A program made the position numbers and the translations under genes. Source: Merdiplasma sp045118075 (GTDB lineage: Bacteria > Bacillota > Clostridia > Lachnospirales > Lachnospiraceae). Taken from it: a stretch of DNA of 64,000 nucleotides. Where the stretch lies: positions 1-64,000 of the forward strand of contig JBGUOI010000202.1 in the NCBI GenBank assembly GCA_045118075.1, in the 5' to 3' direction. The notes under the pieces are model-generated. The model was not told where the DNA came from and ran no database searches. It saw only the letters and a list, made by a program, of their open reading frames with translations. Below are positions 39,101 through 46,157 of this stretch, one piece after another (the stretch's first letter is position 1; each line of letters starts with the position of its first letter).

Positions 39101-39452
39101 GACCAAAATAACGCTCTTTACAGACTAGTCCCTGGTCGTCGTACTCGAAAGTGACACCGGCATAACCGAAGCCGGGAAGGATGACGCTCTGGCCGTCCGT
39201 GTCATAGAACCACCGTGAGAGCACAAAGCCCTCCGCATTTGTCTCCGTTCGTTCGAGCCATTCGGATTCTCCGTCTCCGACTATTTCTCCGTCAGAATCG
39301 ACGTAGTGTTCCTCTACCGATGTAAGATCTTCTGCCGGAACCTCGGTGCTTAACGTCTCAGGCTCCACACTTTCCTGTGCGGCAGCCTGGGCTGTCATCA
39401 TCAGCAGGAAGCCCAGAGTCACCAGGCTTTTCCGGATCATCTTCTTTCTCAT
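33156..39452 (-). CDS. Giant secreted YD-like repeat protein with about 130-residue super-repeats (family member 2)
   Basis: 2098 residues after a clear signal peptide (MRKKMIRKS, hydrophobic core, cleavage near AAAQ). The 32-residue repeats are organised mainly in sets of four (about 130 residues). One unit of each set lacks the YD core and instead reads GY-x-x-VNLN-x-x-x-KLEEMWLDENDEP. I count ten such marker units (for example GYDAVNL, GYTAVNL, GYSTINL, GYKAVNH), so about ten super-repeats. The last third changes to plain 32-residue repeats like those of the other giant protein. No anchor motif or enzymatic domain is visible. AGGAG lies 7 nt before the ATG. It ends 3 nt before the lipoprotein gene, so the two are tightly coupled. 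Function unknown; likely a surface or matrix protein. Confidence 0.88.
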   Translation of the reverse strand: MRKKMIRKSLVTLGFLLMMTAQAAAQESVEPETLSTEVPAEDLTSVEEHYVDSDGEIVGDGESEWLERTETNAEGFVLSRWFYDTDGQSVILPGFGYAGVTFEYDDQGLVCKERYFGPDGERMALENGVSGYDAVNLSEDTKLELLWLDENDEPALNEDAGFAHVVREKDGSGNIVRVSFYDENDKPLTQKSGYAAVEREYDDHQHKTLERYLDEEGNLVAIPSTGYATVEYEYDEDGLVSAERYYGEDGERTLVENGTSGYTAVNLNKSLKLEQIWIGVNDEPVFNEEAGFARVKREKDDKGNITSVSFYDENGDLAVQKKGYAVVLREYDDESRKIKESYLGGDGNPVRLPGSGYAGIGYEYDDDGNITAETYYGENGEIIQVGGYATVRREYDDERRIVKESYFNQNGEPRILPGAGYAGIVFEYDDDGNETRETYLGTDGNPAVSTDGYASIAWEYDEWGQVTRESYFDKFGDPSILPGAGYSSITYEYDSMGLVNFERYYGKDGNRITLSNGISGYSTINLNEKIKLEEMFVDENDQPVMNSRTGFAYVVRDVDEDGLIYYVAYYDENLDPIEVEQGYAFVSRDYNENGKVIMESYFDVDGNLTILPSAGYAAVTYEYDDQGLVSAERYFGPDGSRTRLSNGVSGYKAVNHNKTTKLEELWLDVDETPAMNLKLGYARVQRELDENGNILRESYYDASDKPVTIDEGYATIVRKYNDERQVVRESYFGENGKAILLPSGGYAAVTFEYDERGYVCCERYFGINGKRITLSDGSSGYRVNYLNDNVKLEEMWIDENDEPIINLKKGCAHIIRDADESGLVYHVAYFDEFDDPIRLSDGYAAVAREYDENGKKIKESYYDEDNELIKLPSKGYAAISYEYDEMGLVSAERYYGDDGRRIALGNDISGFTCVNLNKSVKLEQQFIGVKDQPVINKDVGYAHVKREADAEGNITRISFFDQQDHPITVKEGFASVEREFNDVQQMTKESYFGRTGQAILKPGAGYASVEYTYDRQGLVSSERYFGTNGRPITLASGVAGCDIVNLDEKNRLKEQWLDEDGNPAFNIEKGYARVERETDQHGNIVKVTFYDENDRLEAQREGYAMLTREYDAAGRKTRESYFDGYGMPVLLRSGGYASITYEYDVQGMVCCERYFSTGGGRIVLENGVSGYKCLNLNEKIKLDEMWLDEDDQPVMNREAGYAHIVRQVDGLGNVIRVSYFDENYQPVMVNEGYSVVNMKYNSRHQKTSESYLDEEGQGMVVAGLGYAKVKYEYDKKGRVSGERYFWMDGRPIVLPSGVSGYRCVYHNNGTKLEEMWLDRSGRPVMNADLGYASVVRDVDGMGDVIRVSYYDENDEPVAVKNGYAVVEREYNVLRQKTEERYLGTDGSSVMSKSAGYAAVKYTYDDQGLVSSERYFGPDGRRITLSTGISGYDAVYLDKNTKLDEKYLDDEDKPVVNTKKGYAHVVREVDKAGNVVSVSFFDEHEELISARGYANVKREYDHDGNLAKESYFNALGEPTPMGDGYYQIGFTYDNLGNKVTERYYNKNGELMLTRKGYAGVNRTYDKGGNIIREAYVGTDEEYCMTASGYAIVVRLYDANGNKTEEAYYNANGYPVYPYERGYARATYVYDDEDHLIKAEYFNRMNERRDMGGYSGYKAAYSNGKRVMEAYLNMYDALAVNKAKGYALAYHDYDAAGNEIATRYYDDRRLPVEVNGAATTLRTFDAAGNETSKKKFNAGGLLILESKGCAWTEKEYNEDEKVTRETYMDAAGKPMNIGGYATVQRIYNDEGQVVMVSYFDADGQAAVLPKGYSSIRRESSDDGKVVKTEYLGTDGEPVMLEAGYAMTTSEFDEAGNVIFEKWYDTQGNQINRKDKPYAATIKEYNEQRKPVRSTFVDLNDQRVDNEDGYAVVVNEYDERGNKTYEAYYTKEGFQVMPVDKWYHVVKREYDSDDNVVLERYYGFYDDPITVDAGYAGIAMEYNDEGKEIRRKFLDAEGNLTACKSGYAQTTTEYPDKNTVLITYYDAYGNEVQTKSGYSRYETTYNDAGKHIGTAYYNAGGVPAPVGSKKYVRVDYHYSEDGKVTKEYKDVYGNVVKVEEK

Positions 39453-39463
39453 CGCCGTTCTCC

Positions 39464-39508
39464 TAAAAACAAGTCTGGCCGGAGCCCGTCAAAGACGGGC
39501 CTTCCGGC
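39464..39508 (-). terminator. Strong hairpin between the small and the giant repeat-protein genes
   Basis: The stem halves GCCGGA-GCCCGTC and GACGGGC-(CT)-TCCGGC (39478-39508) enclose a three-base loop. On the minus strand a run of five T lies about 10 nt after the stem (39464-39468). The spacing is loose for an intrinsic terminator, so it may attenuate transcription or protect the upstream message. A second small hairpin (TTTCCC-GAAA-GGGA) lies just before it. Confidence 0.6.
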
Positions 39509-39562
39509 TGATGGGTCCCTTTCGGGAAATATCTGTTTCTGTAATATTACCTGATCGGATGA

Positions 39563-40294
39563 TCACTCTGTGATCTCGCTTCCGTCCGGAGCGTAATTGG
39601 TGGTCACCTTGCTGCCGTCCTCGTTATACACGGTGACGAAACCGGCAAGATCTTTGCCGGGAAGCGCAATGGGCTCTTCGTCAGCGCCGAAGTAAGCTTC
39701 CTGAGTCTTGCGGCCTTCCTCATCGTAAGCTCTTGCGACTATGGCATAGCCGGAGGGAGTCACGACAAGATTGTCATCAGCGTCGAAGAAGCTGACCAGG
39801 ACAACATTGCCTTTTTCATCCGTGCCGCGTGTTACGTGAGCATAACCAGCCTCAGTGTTCATGACCGGCTCGTCATTCTCATCCAGCCATACCAGATCCA
39901 GCGGGAATCTTCCGCCGGAAGACTTAAATCCGCTCACACCGTTCTCAAGCGTGATACGATTGCCGTCAGCGCCGAAATAACGCTCGGCTGTGACATCGCC
40001 GTTCTCGTTATATTCATACATGACACAGGCATATCCTTTAGCCGGCAGTACGGCAAGTTTTTCGTCCATATCGCTGTAGCTGACTGCTACGACCTGTCCG
40101 TCTTCACTTAAAGCGGTGGTTTCGATAAAAGCAGCACCTGCTTCGTCGGTGACTTCTCCGGCCTCATCCAGATAAACGACCTGCTGATCTTCCGCCTCAG
40201 CGGGCATCTCGGTCTCTGCCGCGAATGCTGCTGCGCTCATCATCAGGATCATGCTGCCTGCGAGCAGTCCGTTCCAGAACATTTTTCTCTTCAT
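39563..40294 (-). CDS. Small secreted YD-like repeat protein (family member 1)
   Basis: 242 residues from ATG 40294 with AGGAGG 6 nt upstream. A longer frame to 40450 has no ribosome site and would bury the signal peptide. Signal peptide MKRKMFWNG with cleavage near AFAA. The mature part is essentially one super-repeat of the 2098-residue neighbour. It includes the ERYFGADGNRITLENGVSG unit, a marker unit with LDLVWLDENDEP, and GYAHVTRGTDEKGNVVLVSF. It is the first gene of the polysaccharide operon, 175 nt behind a candidate promoter. It may be a subunit or seed that assembles with the giant relatives, or the ancestral unit from which they grew. Confidence 0.85.
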   Translation of the reverse strand: MKRKMFWNGLLAGSMILMMSAAAFAAETEMPAEAEDQQVVYLDEAGEVTDEAGAAFIETTALSEDGQVVAVSYSDMDEKLAVLPAKGYACVMYEYNENGDVTAERYFGADGNRITLENGVSGFKSSGGRFPLDLVWLDENDEPVMNTEAGYAHVTRGTDEKGNVVLVSFFDADDNLVVTPSGYAIVARAYDEEGRKTQEAYFGADEEPIALPGKDLAGFVTVYNEDGSKVTTNYAPDGSEITE

Positions 40295-40625
40295 TGCTGT
40301 CCTCCTACTTTGAAAAAATTTTATTAAGGTTATCGGATTTATAATCCTCCCAAAATAATATAATAACATACTTTGGGGGCTATTGCGTATAAGTTTGCGA
40401 AAAAAACTCAATTTAGCCGAGGCTTTTCCTAAATCGTTTTCATGCGTCAAATCCTACACCTGCAATATAGATAAGTTATAACACGGAATTCCTGATCATG
40501 TCTATATTTTTAGGGATTTACACGAATTCTTCACACTTCTTTTTCCGCCACTTTTTATCCCTGCGTTTTTGCGTTTTCTCCCCGGACTCACCGATTTTCA
40601 CGAAACGTTTTCGCTCAAGGCGCAG
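40295..40625 (-). promoter_or_regulatory. AT-rich leader and upstream region of the polysaccharide operon
   Basis: No gene is supported here. The first 175 nt upstream of ATG 40294 would form a long 5' leader if the promoter at 40475-40504 is used. The leader contains a segment (40429-40442) that on the minus strand reads TGAAAACGATTTAG, matching 12 of 14 positions of the catabolite-response element pattern TGWAANCGNTNWCA. It is one of the most AT-rich stretches in the window, as expected for a major promoter region. Confidence 0.5.
40475..40504 (-). promoter_or_regulatory. Candidate sigma-A promoter of the polysaccharide operon
   Basis: On the minus strand TAGACA (40499-40504) and TATAAC (40475-40480) each match 5 of 6 consensus bases and are 18 bp apart. 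Transcription would start near 40468 and give a leader of about 175 nt before the first repeat-protein gene. This is by eye only. Confidence 0.45.
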
Positions 40626-40653
40626 AAAAACTCCGGCAGGAGGCACGCCGGAG
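40626..40653 (-). terminator. Intrinsic terminator of the GH3 operon
   Basis: The stem CTCCGGC/GCCGGAG (40647-40653 with 40631-40637) is followed on the minus strand by TTTTTCTG. It lies about 75 nt beyond the stop codon of the GH3 gene. It separates that operon from the polysaccharide promoter further left, and the plus strand also shows a short T-run after it. Confidence 0.8.
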
Positions 40654-40726
40654 CTTTTCTGAAGGAATTTAGCTATGAAAAAGCTGTTATTTATGTTGTG
40701 TCTTTTTTATCTTTTTACTTTCCGCT

Positions 40727-42844
40727 TCAATCGGCTTTTACGGTGATCGCGAGCGGTGTCTTTCCCGTAAGTTCGCAGCTTCGCTCATCCGGCTGTGAAG
40801 TGCCCGCATAGAGCACAGCCTCTCCGCTGCAGGTTTCCCTTTCGCCCTTATCGTTGATCACGGTGAAGGTATAGGGATCGAGCTCGACGGCGACCTGTTT
40901 TTCTTCGCCGCCTTTCAGGCGCACCCTCTTAAATCCGCACAGCCTGGGATTTTTCGGAGCGTCGCCGGATTCCAGGGAGACATAGACCTGGAGCACATCG
41001 CCGGTGTCTTTGTCCGACTCGTTTACGCAGGTAAGTTTTACGGTGCCCGCCCCGCCTTCGGTATTCTCGAACTTTGCTTCCTTCACCAGCACATTGCCGT
41101 AAGTCAGCCCGTAACCGAACGGGTAAAGAGGCGGTGTTTCCAGATAGCGGTAGGTCCGCCCTTTCATGGAATAATCCTCGAAATCGGGCAGCGGATCATC
41201 ATCGTGATAGAAGGTGACGCACAGTTTTCCGGACGGGGAGACTTCCCCGAACAGGATCTTCGCCAGCGCTTCCCCGCCTCTTGCGCCCGGATACCAGCAC
41301 TGGAGCACCGCGTCAAAATTATCCTGCGCAAAGCCAAGGTCCATGGCGCTTCCTGCGATCAGGCAGCAGATCACGGGTTTTCCGCTCTGCGCGAGCGCAT
41401 TCATCAGTGTCCGCTGGGAAGCCGGCAGCAGAAGGTCGATCTTGTCTCCGGAAGCATAGCTGTTGCCGGTATCGCCCTCTTCGCCTTCGAGGGTCTCGTT
41501 GAGGCCGAGCACCAGCACGACCGCGTCTGAATTCTCCGCTACGATCAATGCCTCGGAGATGCGATCATTTTCAAATGCCAGGTGTTCGATCCGGTCCTGC
41601 GTGATATCGCAGCCGTCCGAGTAGAGGACGCGGATCTTCTCCCCGTTTTCTCCGGCCTTTTCCTGCGCATAGTGCAGGATGCCGTCAAGCGGAGTGATAT
41701 ATTCGGTCGCGGTACCGTGGTAGTTGCCCACCAGCGCCGCGCGGCTGTTCGCATTCGGGCCGATCACGCCGATCGTCTTTATGCCGGCGCCGAGCGGCAG
41801 GATGCCGTTGTTCTTCAAAAGAACGATGCTCTCCTCGGACGCTCTCTCCGCCACCTTAAGATGTTCATCGCACTCCACCACGCTGTAGGGGATGTCGTCG
41901 AACTCAGTCTCATCGAACAGCCCCAGCAGATAACGGGTCGTAAACAGCCGCTCGGCGGCCTCGGTGATCCGCTCCTCGCTGATCAGACCCTGCTCATAGG
42001 CTTCCATCAAGTGAAGGAAGGTATTGCCGCAGTTGAGGTCACATCCGGTATTTATGGCCAGGGCAGCGGATTCAGCTGCCGTCTTTGTCACATGGTGATT
42101 CTCATGGAAGTCACGTATTGCCCAGCAGTCAGAGACGAAATGACCTTCAAATCCCCATTTCCCGCGCAGGGTCTCCTCCATAAGCGGTTTGTTGGCGCAG
42201 CACGGTTCGCCGTTCGTCCGGTTGTAGGCGCCCATCACGGACTCTACTCCCGCTTCGCAGACCAGCTGCTCGAAGGCCGGAAGGTAAGTTTCATTCAGGT
42301 CCTTCGGTGAAGCTATGGCATCGAAAGAGTGGCGCACGGCCTCCGGTCCGGAATGCACCGCAAAGTGCTTGGCGCAGGCGGCGGCTTTCATGTATTCGCC
42401 GTCCCCCTGAAGCCCTCTGACGAAGGCCTTTCCGAGCTGCCCGGTAAGGTACGGATCCTCTCCGTACGTCTCCTGGCCTCTGCCCCAGCGCGGATCCCTG
42501 AAGATATTGATGTTGGGCGACCAGAAAGTCAGGCCTTTATAAATGTCCCTGTCTCCTTCGCCCGAATAGGCGTTGTACTTGGCACGGCCTTCCTCCGCGA
42601 TCACGCCGGCGATCTCTCCGAGAAGCTGTTCGTCGAAGGTCGCCGCCATGCCCACCGCCTGCGGAAAGCCGGTGGCGGAGCCGGCTCTGGCTACGCCGTG
42701 CAGAGCCTCGCCCCACCAGTTGTAAGCCGGGATGCCGAGCCTGTCGATCGCCGGAGCGTCATATCTTAACTGTGACATCTTCTCTTCCAGTGTCATCTTT
42801 GCGACCAGCTTGGCCGCCCGTTCTCTCGCTTCCCGGCGATCCAT
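40727..42844 (-). CDS. Glycoside hydrolase family 3 (beta-xylosidase/beta-glucosidase type)
   Basis: 705 residues: an (alpha/beta)8 domain, an alpha/beta sandwich domain and a C-terminal FnIII-like domain (GDAPKNPRLCGFKRVRL). The nucleophile region reads GFEGHFVSDCWAI with Asp239. Together with YNWWGEALHGVARAG near 41-55 it resembles the beta-xylosidase-like GH3 branch more than classic beta-glucosidases. The KH dyad (AAACAKHFAVHSG, about 155-166) is also present. There is no signal peptide, so it hydrolyses imported oligosaccharides in the cytoplasm. It is the last gene of an operon with a CUT1 ABC transporter and is divergent from an AraC regulator. Exact sugar specificity needs enzyme assays. 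Confidence 0.93.
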   Translation of the reverse strand: MDRREARERAAKLVAKMTLEEKMSQLRYDAPAIDRLGIPAYNWWGEALHGVARAGSATGFPQAVGMAATFDEQLLGEIAGVIAEEGRAKYNAYSGEGDRDIYKGLTFWSPNINIFRDPRWGRGQETYGEDPYLTGQLGKAFVRGLQGDGEYMKAAACAKHFAVHSGPEAVRHSFDAIASPKDLNETYLPAFEQLVCEAGVESVMGAYNRTNGEPCCANKPLMEETLRGKWGFEGHFVSDCWAIRDFHENHHVTKTAAESAALAINTGCDLNCGNTFLHLMEAYEQGLISEERITEAAERLFTTRYLLGLFDETEFDDIPYSVVECDEHLKVAERASEESIVLLKNNGILPLGAGIKTIGVIGPNANSRAALVGNYHGTATEYITPLDGILHYAQEKAGENGEKIRVLYSDGCDITQDRIEHLAFENDRISEALIVAENSDAVVLVLGLNETLEGEEGDTGNSYASGDKIDLLLPASQRTLMNALAQSGKPVICCLIAGSAMDLGFAQDNFDAVLQCWYPGARGGEALAKILFGEVSPSGKLCVTFYHDDDPLPDFEDYSMKGRTYRYLETPPLYPFGYGLTYGNVLVKEAKFENTEGGAGTVKLTCVNESDKDTGDVLQVYVSLESGDAPKNPRLCGFKRVRLKGGEEKQVAVELDPYTFTVINDKGERETCSGEAVLYAGTSQPDERSCELTGKTPLAITVKAD

Positions 42845-42919
42845 GGCTCCCTCCCGTTCTTATGGTTTTTCTTTTCTGTTTCCTTTTGTTAACGAATTTC
42901 TGTTATTCCGCGTGAGGCA

Positions 42920-43759
42920 TCAGCCCTTCACGGCGCCCGTTGTCAGGCCGTCGACGATCTGGTTGCTGAACAGGCAGTACACGATGATCGTCGGAATGAT
43001 GGCGATCATGATCGCCGGAAACATCTTGTCGTAGTTGGTCTGGTACGGTGTCACGAACTTTGTCAGTGCTACCGGCAGCGTCTTCTTCATATCATCGGAG
43101 ATAAAGACCAGGGCCAGCAGCAGCTCATTCCAGTTGTTGATGAAGGTCATCAGGCCGGTGACGAACAGACCTGTTCTCGACAGCGGCAGACAGATGGAAA
43201 AGAAGATCTTGTAGATAGAGCATCCGTCAATACAGGCCGACTCGAGCAGTTCGTTCGGAATGCTGCGGAAGAATCCGGTCATGATAAACACACAGGTCGG
43301 CAGCGAGAATGTCAGGTATGGCAGGATGAGTCCCCACAGGTTGTTGCTCAGGCCGATCTTGGCAAAACGCACGAACAGCGGAATGAGTACGCAGTGGACC
43401 GGGATCATCATACCGATCATAATGTAGATCATCGCAGCGCCGGAGAGTTTCCAGCGAAGGCGCCCGATCGCGAATGCCGCCATGGAGCCGAGCAGCATGC
43501 ACAATACCAGGGTGATCACGCAAACGAACAGCGAGTTGAGCATCGCAACGCCCAGCTTACCGGCCTTCCATGCGACACCGTAGTTCTCCCAGTGGAAGCT
43601 TTCGGGCCATCCGAAAGGACTCTTGTAGATCTCAGCTCTCGTCTTTAATGACGTCATGCCGATCCAGCATAAGGGCGCGAGGTAGATCACCATCATAAAA
43701 ACGAAGAAGATGTAGATCAGAACGGTTGAAGCCTTGATTTTTTGCTTGTTTTTCTGCAT
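42920..43759 (-). CDS. CUT1 sugar ABC transporter permease, MalG type
   Basis: 279 residues with six hydrophobic segments and the binding-protein-dependent transport EAA loop, here ESACIDGCSIYKIFFSICLPL (about 182-202), which contacts the ATPase. It pairs with the MalF-type permease encoded 13 nt upstream and the binding protein further upstream. No ATP-binding subunit is present in this operon; such systems often borrow a shared MsmK/UgpC-type ATPase from elsewhere. AAGGAGG lies 8 nt before the ATG. The GH3 gene follows after 75 nt, so imported oligosaccharides are probably cleaved by that enzyme. Confidence 0.93.
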   Translation of the reverse strand: MQKNKQKIKASTVLIYIFFVFMMVIYLAPLCWIGMTSLKTRAEIYKSPFGWPESFHWENYGVAWKAGKLGVAMLNSLFVCVITLVLCMLLGSMAAFAIGRLRWKLSGAAMIYIMIGMMIPVHCVLIPLFVRFAKIGLSNNLWGLILPYLTFSLPTCVFIMTGFFRSIPNELLESACIDGCSIYKIFFSICLPLSRTGLFVTGLMTFINNWNELLLALVFISDDMKKTLPVALTKFVTPYQTNYDKMFPAIMIAIIPTIIVYCLFSNQIVDGLTTGAVKG

Positions 43760-43772
43760 TTTTCAACCCTCC

Positions 43773-44675
43773 TTACATCTCGTAGCTTTCCGTCTTGAAG
43801 ATCTTGTTGATGATCCCCGTGGCGATCAGGCAAAGCGCTACCAGAACAACGCCGATCGCACTGGCTTTGCCGTAATGGTTCCCGCCTTTGCTGGAGAAAC
43901 CGGTACGATACAGGTAGGTTGCTAAAACGTCCATCTTCAGGTTCTCCGTCTTATCACCCAGCATTGAGTAGATCAGATCGAAGAACTTCAGCGAGCCGAT
44001 GGCATTCAGGCTCATGGCGGTGCCGATCATCGGTTTGACCAACGGAAGGGTAATGTGGAAAAACGCCTGGGGTTTTGTGGCCCCGTCAATGTAGCTTGCC
44101 TCGTAAAGAGACTTGTTGATGCCGGAGATCTGGGCCATGTAGAGCATCATCGACTGGCCGACATACTGCCATAAGGCGACAAACGCGATGACCCACATGG
44201 GCAGCGTGATAAATCCTTTTGTATCGTACAGCCAGCCGGGTCCTTTAATACCCCAGAGCGACATCAGCAGGTTGTTGATACCGACCTTGGCGTGGAACAG
44301 GAATGCCCACAAAAGACCCAGGGCAGCAGACGAAAGAACGCAGGGAAGATAGATCACGTTCTTGAACAGGTTTCTCCCCTTGTTAATATTCGTCAGAAGA
44401 CCTGCCAGCAAAAGGCCCATGATCAGCTGAGATATGCATGAAAACACGAGGAAAAAGAGCGAATTCTTCAGCGCGATGAACATGGTCGGATCTTTCAGAA
44501 GGTTCCTGAAATTTTTCAGTCCGACAAAGGTGTAGCTTCTTGTCACTTTGCTGTAATCGCACAGCGCGTAATAAAATGAGGTCACGATCGGGATAAACAA
44601 CACCGCGGTAAACAGGATCAGCGCAGGCGCCACAAATAACACGACCGCCACTTTATTTCTCAACAGTTTATCCAT
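43773..44675 (-). CDS. CUT1 sugar ABC transporter permease, MalF type
   Basis: 300 residues, six transmembrane segments, with the EAA loop YEASYIDGATKPQAFFHITLPL (about 191-212). The N-terminal helix follows a short basic stretch, as usual for UgpA/MalF proteins of Firmicutes. It forms the membrane channel with the MalG-type partner. It is separated from the binding-protein gene by a 171-nt gap that contains a terminator-like hairpin, so it is probably made in smaller amounts than the binding protein. Confidence 0.93.
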   Translation of the reverse strand: MDKLLRNKVAVVLFVAPALILFTAVLFIPIVTSFYYALCDYSKVTRSYTFVGLKNFRNLLKDPTMFIALKNSLFFLVFSCISQLIMGLLLAGLLTNINKGRNLFKNVIYLPCVLSSAALGLLWAFLFHAKVGINNLLMSLWGIKGPGWLYDTKGFITLPMWVIAFVALWQYVGQSMMLYMAQISGINKSLYEASYIDGATKPQAFFHITLPLVKPMIGTAMSLNAIGSLKFFDLIYSMLGDKTENLKMDVLATYLYRTGFSSKGGNHYGKASAIGVVLVALCLIATGIINKIFKTESYEM

Positions 44676-44788
44676 AAGCTTTTCCCCTGTAAGAAATTTC
44701 TTATTTCTCTTTTCTTGGTTTATTGTGGAAAGGTTCTCGTTTTAGTGAATTGTCTGAACGGATGAAAATAGTAAAAATAAAGTTTTAG

Positions 44789-44823
44789 AAAAACGGCGGG
44801 ACTGCCGCAATGACAGTCCCGCC
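44789..44823 (-). terminator. Hairpin with U-run between CUT1 binding-protein and permease genes
   Basis: GGCGGGACTG and CAGTCCCGCC (44814-44823 with 44795-44804) form a perfect 10-bp stem, followed on the minus strand by a G and five T. It lies 24 nt beyond the binding-protein stop codon. Partial read-through here would give much binding protein and little permease. Confidence 0.8.
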
Positions 44824-44846
44824 AATTGGCCAGTTGCAATATTGTC

Positions 44847-46157
44847 TTATTCTGTGGTAGCTTCAGCAGCACCCTCTCTGTAGCCATTCTCAACATACCA
44901 GTCTTCAACAGCCTGGAAAGCTTCTTCCGGAGTCTTCTCCTGCTGGAAGATAGCAACCATCTGATTGTCGAAGTAAGAACCGGCATCGGAGGATACCAGG
45001 GACTCGTTGTAGAAACCGAAGGTTCCGGTAGCATTTCCGAAGATCTCCATAACGTCTGCCAGCTGTGCCGGAGCAACAGAAGCATCGTACTCAACCTTGG
45101 TAACCGGGATCTTGCCGCCGACTTCAGCGGTGTACTTCTGAGCGGTGTCGTCTGTGAAGTATTTCATCAGAGCAACGCAGGCTTCCGGATACTGAGTGGT
45201 GGAGCTCATAGCCAGAGAGTCGGATTTAGCAATGACTCTGTTGGGATCGTTTCCGCCTTCGATTGCCGGGAACTGGAACACGCCGCACTTCTCTTCGAAG
45301 TCGGGGTTAGCACCGTTCATCTGGCCGATTGCCCAGGAACCCTGGATCAGGATAGCAGCCTCTTCGAAATACAGAGCTGCGGTAGCATCATCGTTGGAGT
45401 CGCCTGCAGCGGTCTCCTGGAAGTACTGGCTAAGCTCAAGAAGTTTCTCGCCTGCGGCGATGGTCTTGTCCTGTACCCAGCTCTCTTCGCCGGCATTGAT
45501 TGCTGCAAGGTCTACGCCTTCTCTGTCGCAGAGGTAACCAGCCAGCATGGACAGGCACCATGCGGTACCGGCGCTGATGGTGATGGGGGTGTAACCGGCT
45601 TCTTTGATCTTTGCGCAAACTTCAAGGAGCTCATCATAAGTAGTGGGAACTTCAACACCCGCTTCTTCGAAGATCTCTTTGTTGTAGAATACGCAGGCAG
45701 CTGCGATATTCAGCGGAATTGCATAGATCTGTCCATCATAGGTCTGCTGTGCGAAAACAGCATCGCTGGAGAAGGTATCTTTCCAGCCGTCAGCCAGATA
45801 CTCATCAAGCGGAGCAGCAACGCCGGGGGCAACATAGTCGGTCAGGTTCGGGCCCGGGCTGACGATGAACACGTCCGGAGTCTGGTCGGCATCAACCAGA
45901 GCGTTCAGCTGTGTATAATACTCTTCAAGTGTGGTGGTGATCGGGGTTACGTGATACTGACCTTCATAATCAGCATTGAAGCGGTCAACAACCTCTTTAA
46001 AGCCTTTGGTAATGTTGTCTTCGGAAGCATCCAGGTCATCCCAGAACATCCAGGTGATCTCCTGTACTTCGTCCTCAGCATAAGCCGGAACGGCAGCCAG
46101 CAGAGAGGTTGCAACCATGGCGGTAGCCAGAACTGCAGATAACACTCTTCTCTTCAT
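44847..46157 (-). CDS. CUT1 extracellular sugar-binding protein (family 1)
   Basis: 436 residues. The signal peptide MKRRVLSAVLATAMVAT ends near AVPAYA. There is no lipobox cysteine, which is unusual for a Gram-positive binding protein; it may be released by signal peptidase I or stay uncleaved as an anchor. The mature part has the type 1 solute-binding pattern, beginning EITWMFWDDLDASEDN and including AILIQGSWAIGQMNG and FYNKEIFEEAGVEVPTTYDE. It captures an oligosaccharide, possibly a xylo- or gluco-oligosaccharide judging by the GH3 partner. AAGGAGG lies 9 nt before the ATG. It is the first gene of the operon, divergent from the AraC gene. Confidence 0.93.
   Translation of the reverse strand: MKRRVLSAVLATAMVATSLLAAVPAYAEDEVQEITWMFWDDLDASEDNITKGFKEVVDRFNADYEGQYHVTPITTTLEEYYTQLNALVDADQTPDVFIVSPGPNLTDYVAPGVAAPLDEYLADGWKDTFSSDAVFAQQTYDGQIYAIPLNIAAACVFYNKEIFEEAGVEVPTTYDELLEVCAKIKEAGYTPITISAGTAWCLSMLAGYLCDREGVDLAAINAGEESWVQDKTIAAGEKLLELSQYFQETAAGDSNDDATAALYFEEAAILIQGSWAIGQMNGANPDFEEKCGVFQFPAIEGGNDPNRVIAKSDSLAMSSTTQYPEACVALMKYFTDDTAQKYTAEVGGKIPVTKVEYDASVAPAQLADVMEIFGNATGTFGFYNESLVSSDAGSYFDNQMVAIFQQEKTPEEAFQAVEDWYVENGYREGAAEATTE

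Noticed and set aside
24598..39452. RHS/teneurin-like polymorphic toxins
   Set aside because: The repeats resemble YD repeats, but there is no RHS core motif, no variable C-terminal toxin domain and no immunity gene downstream.
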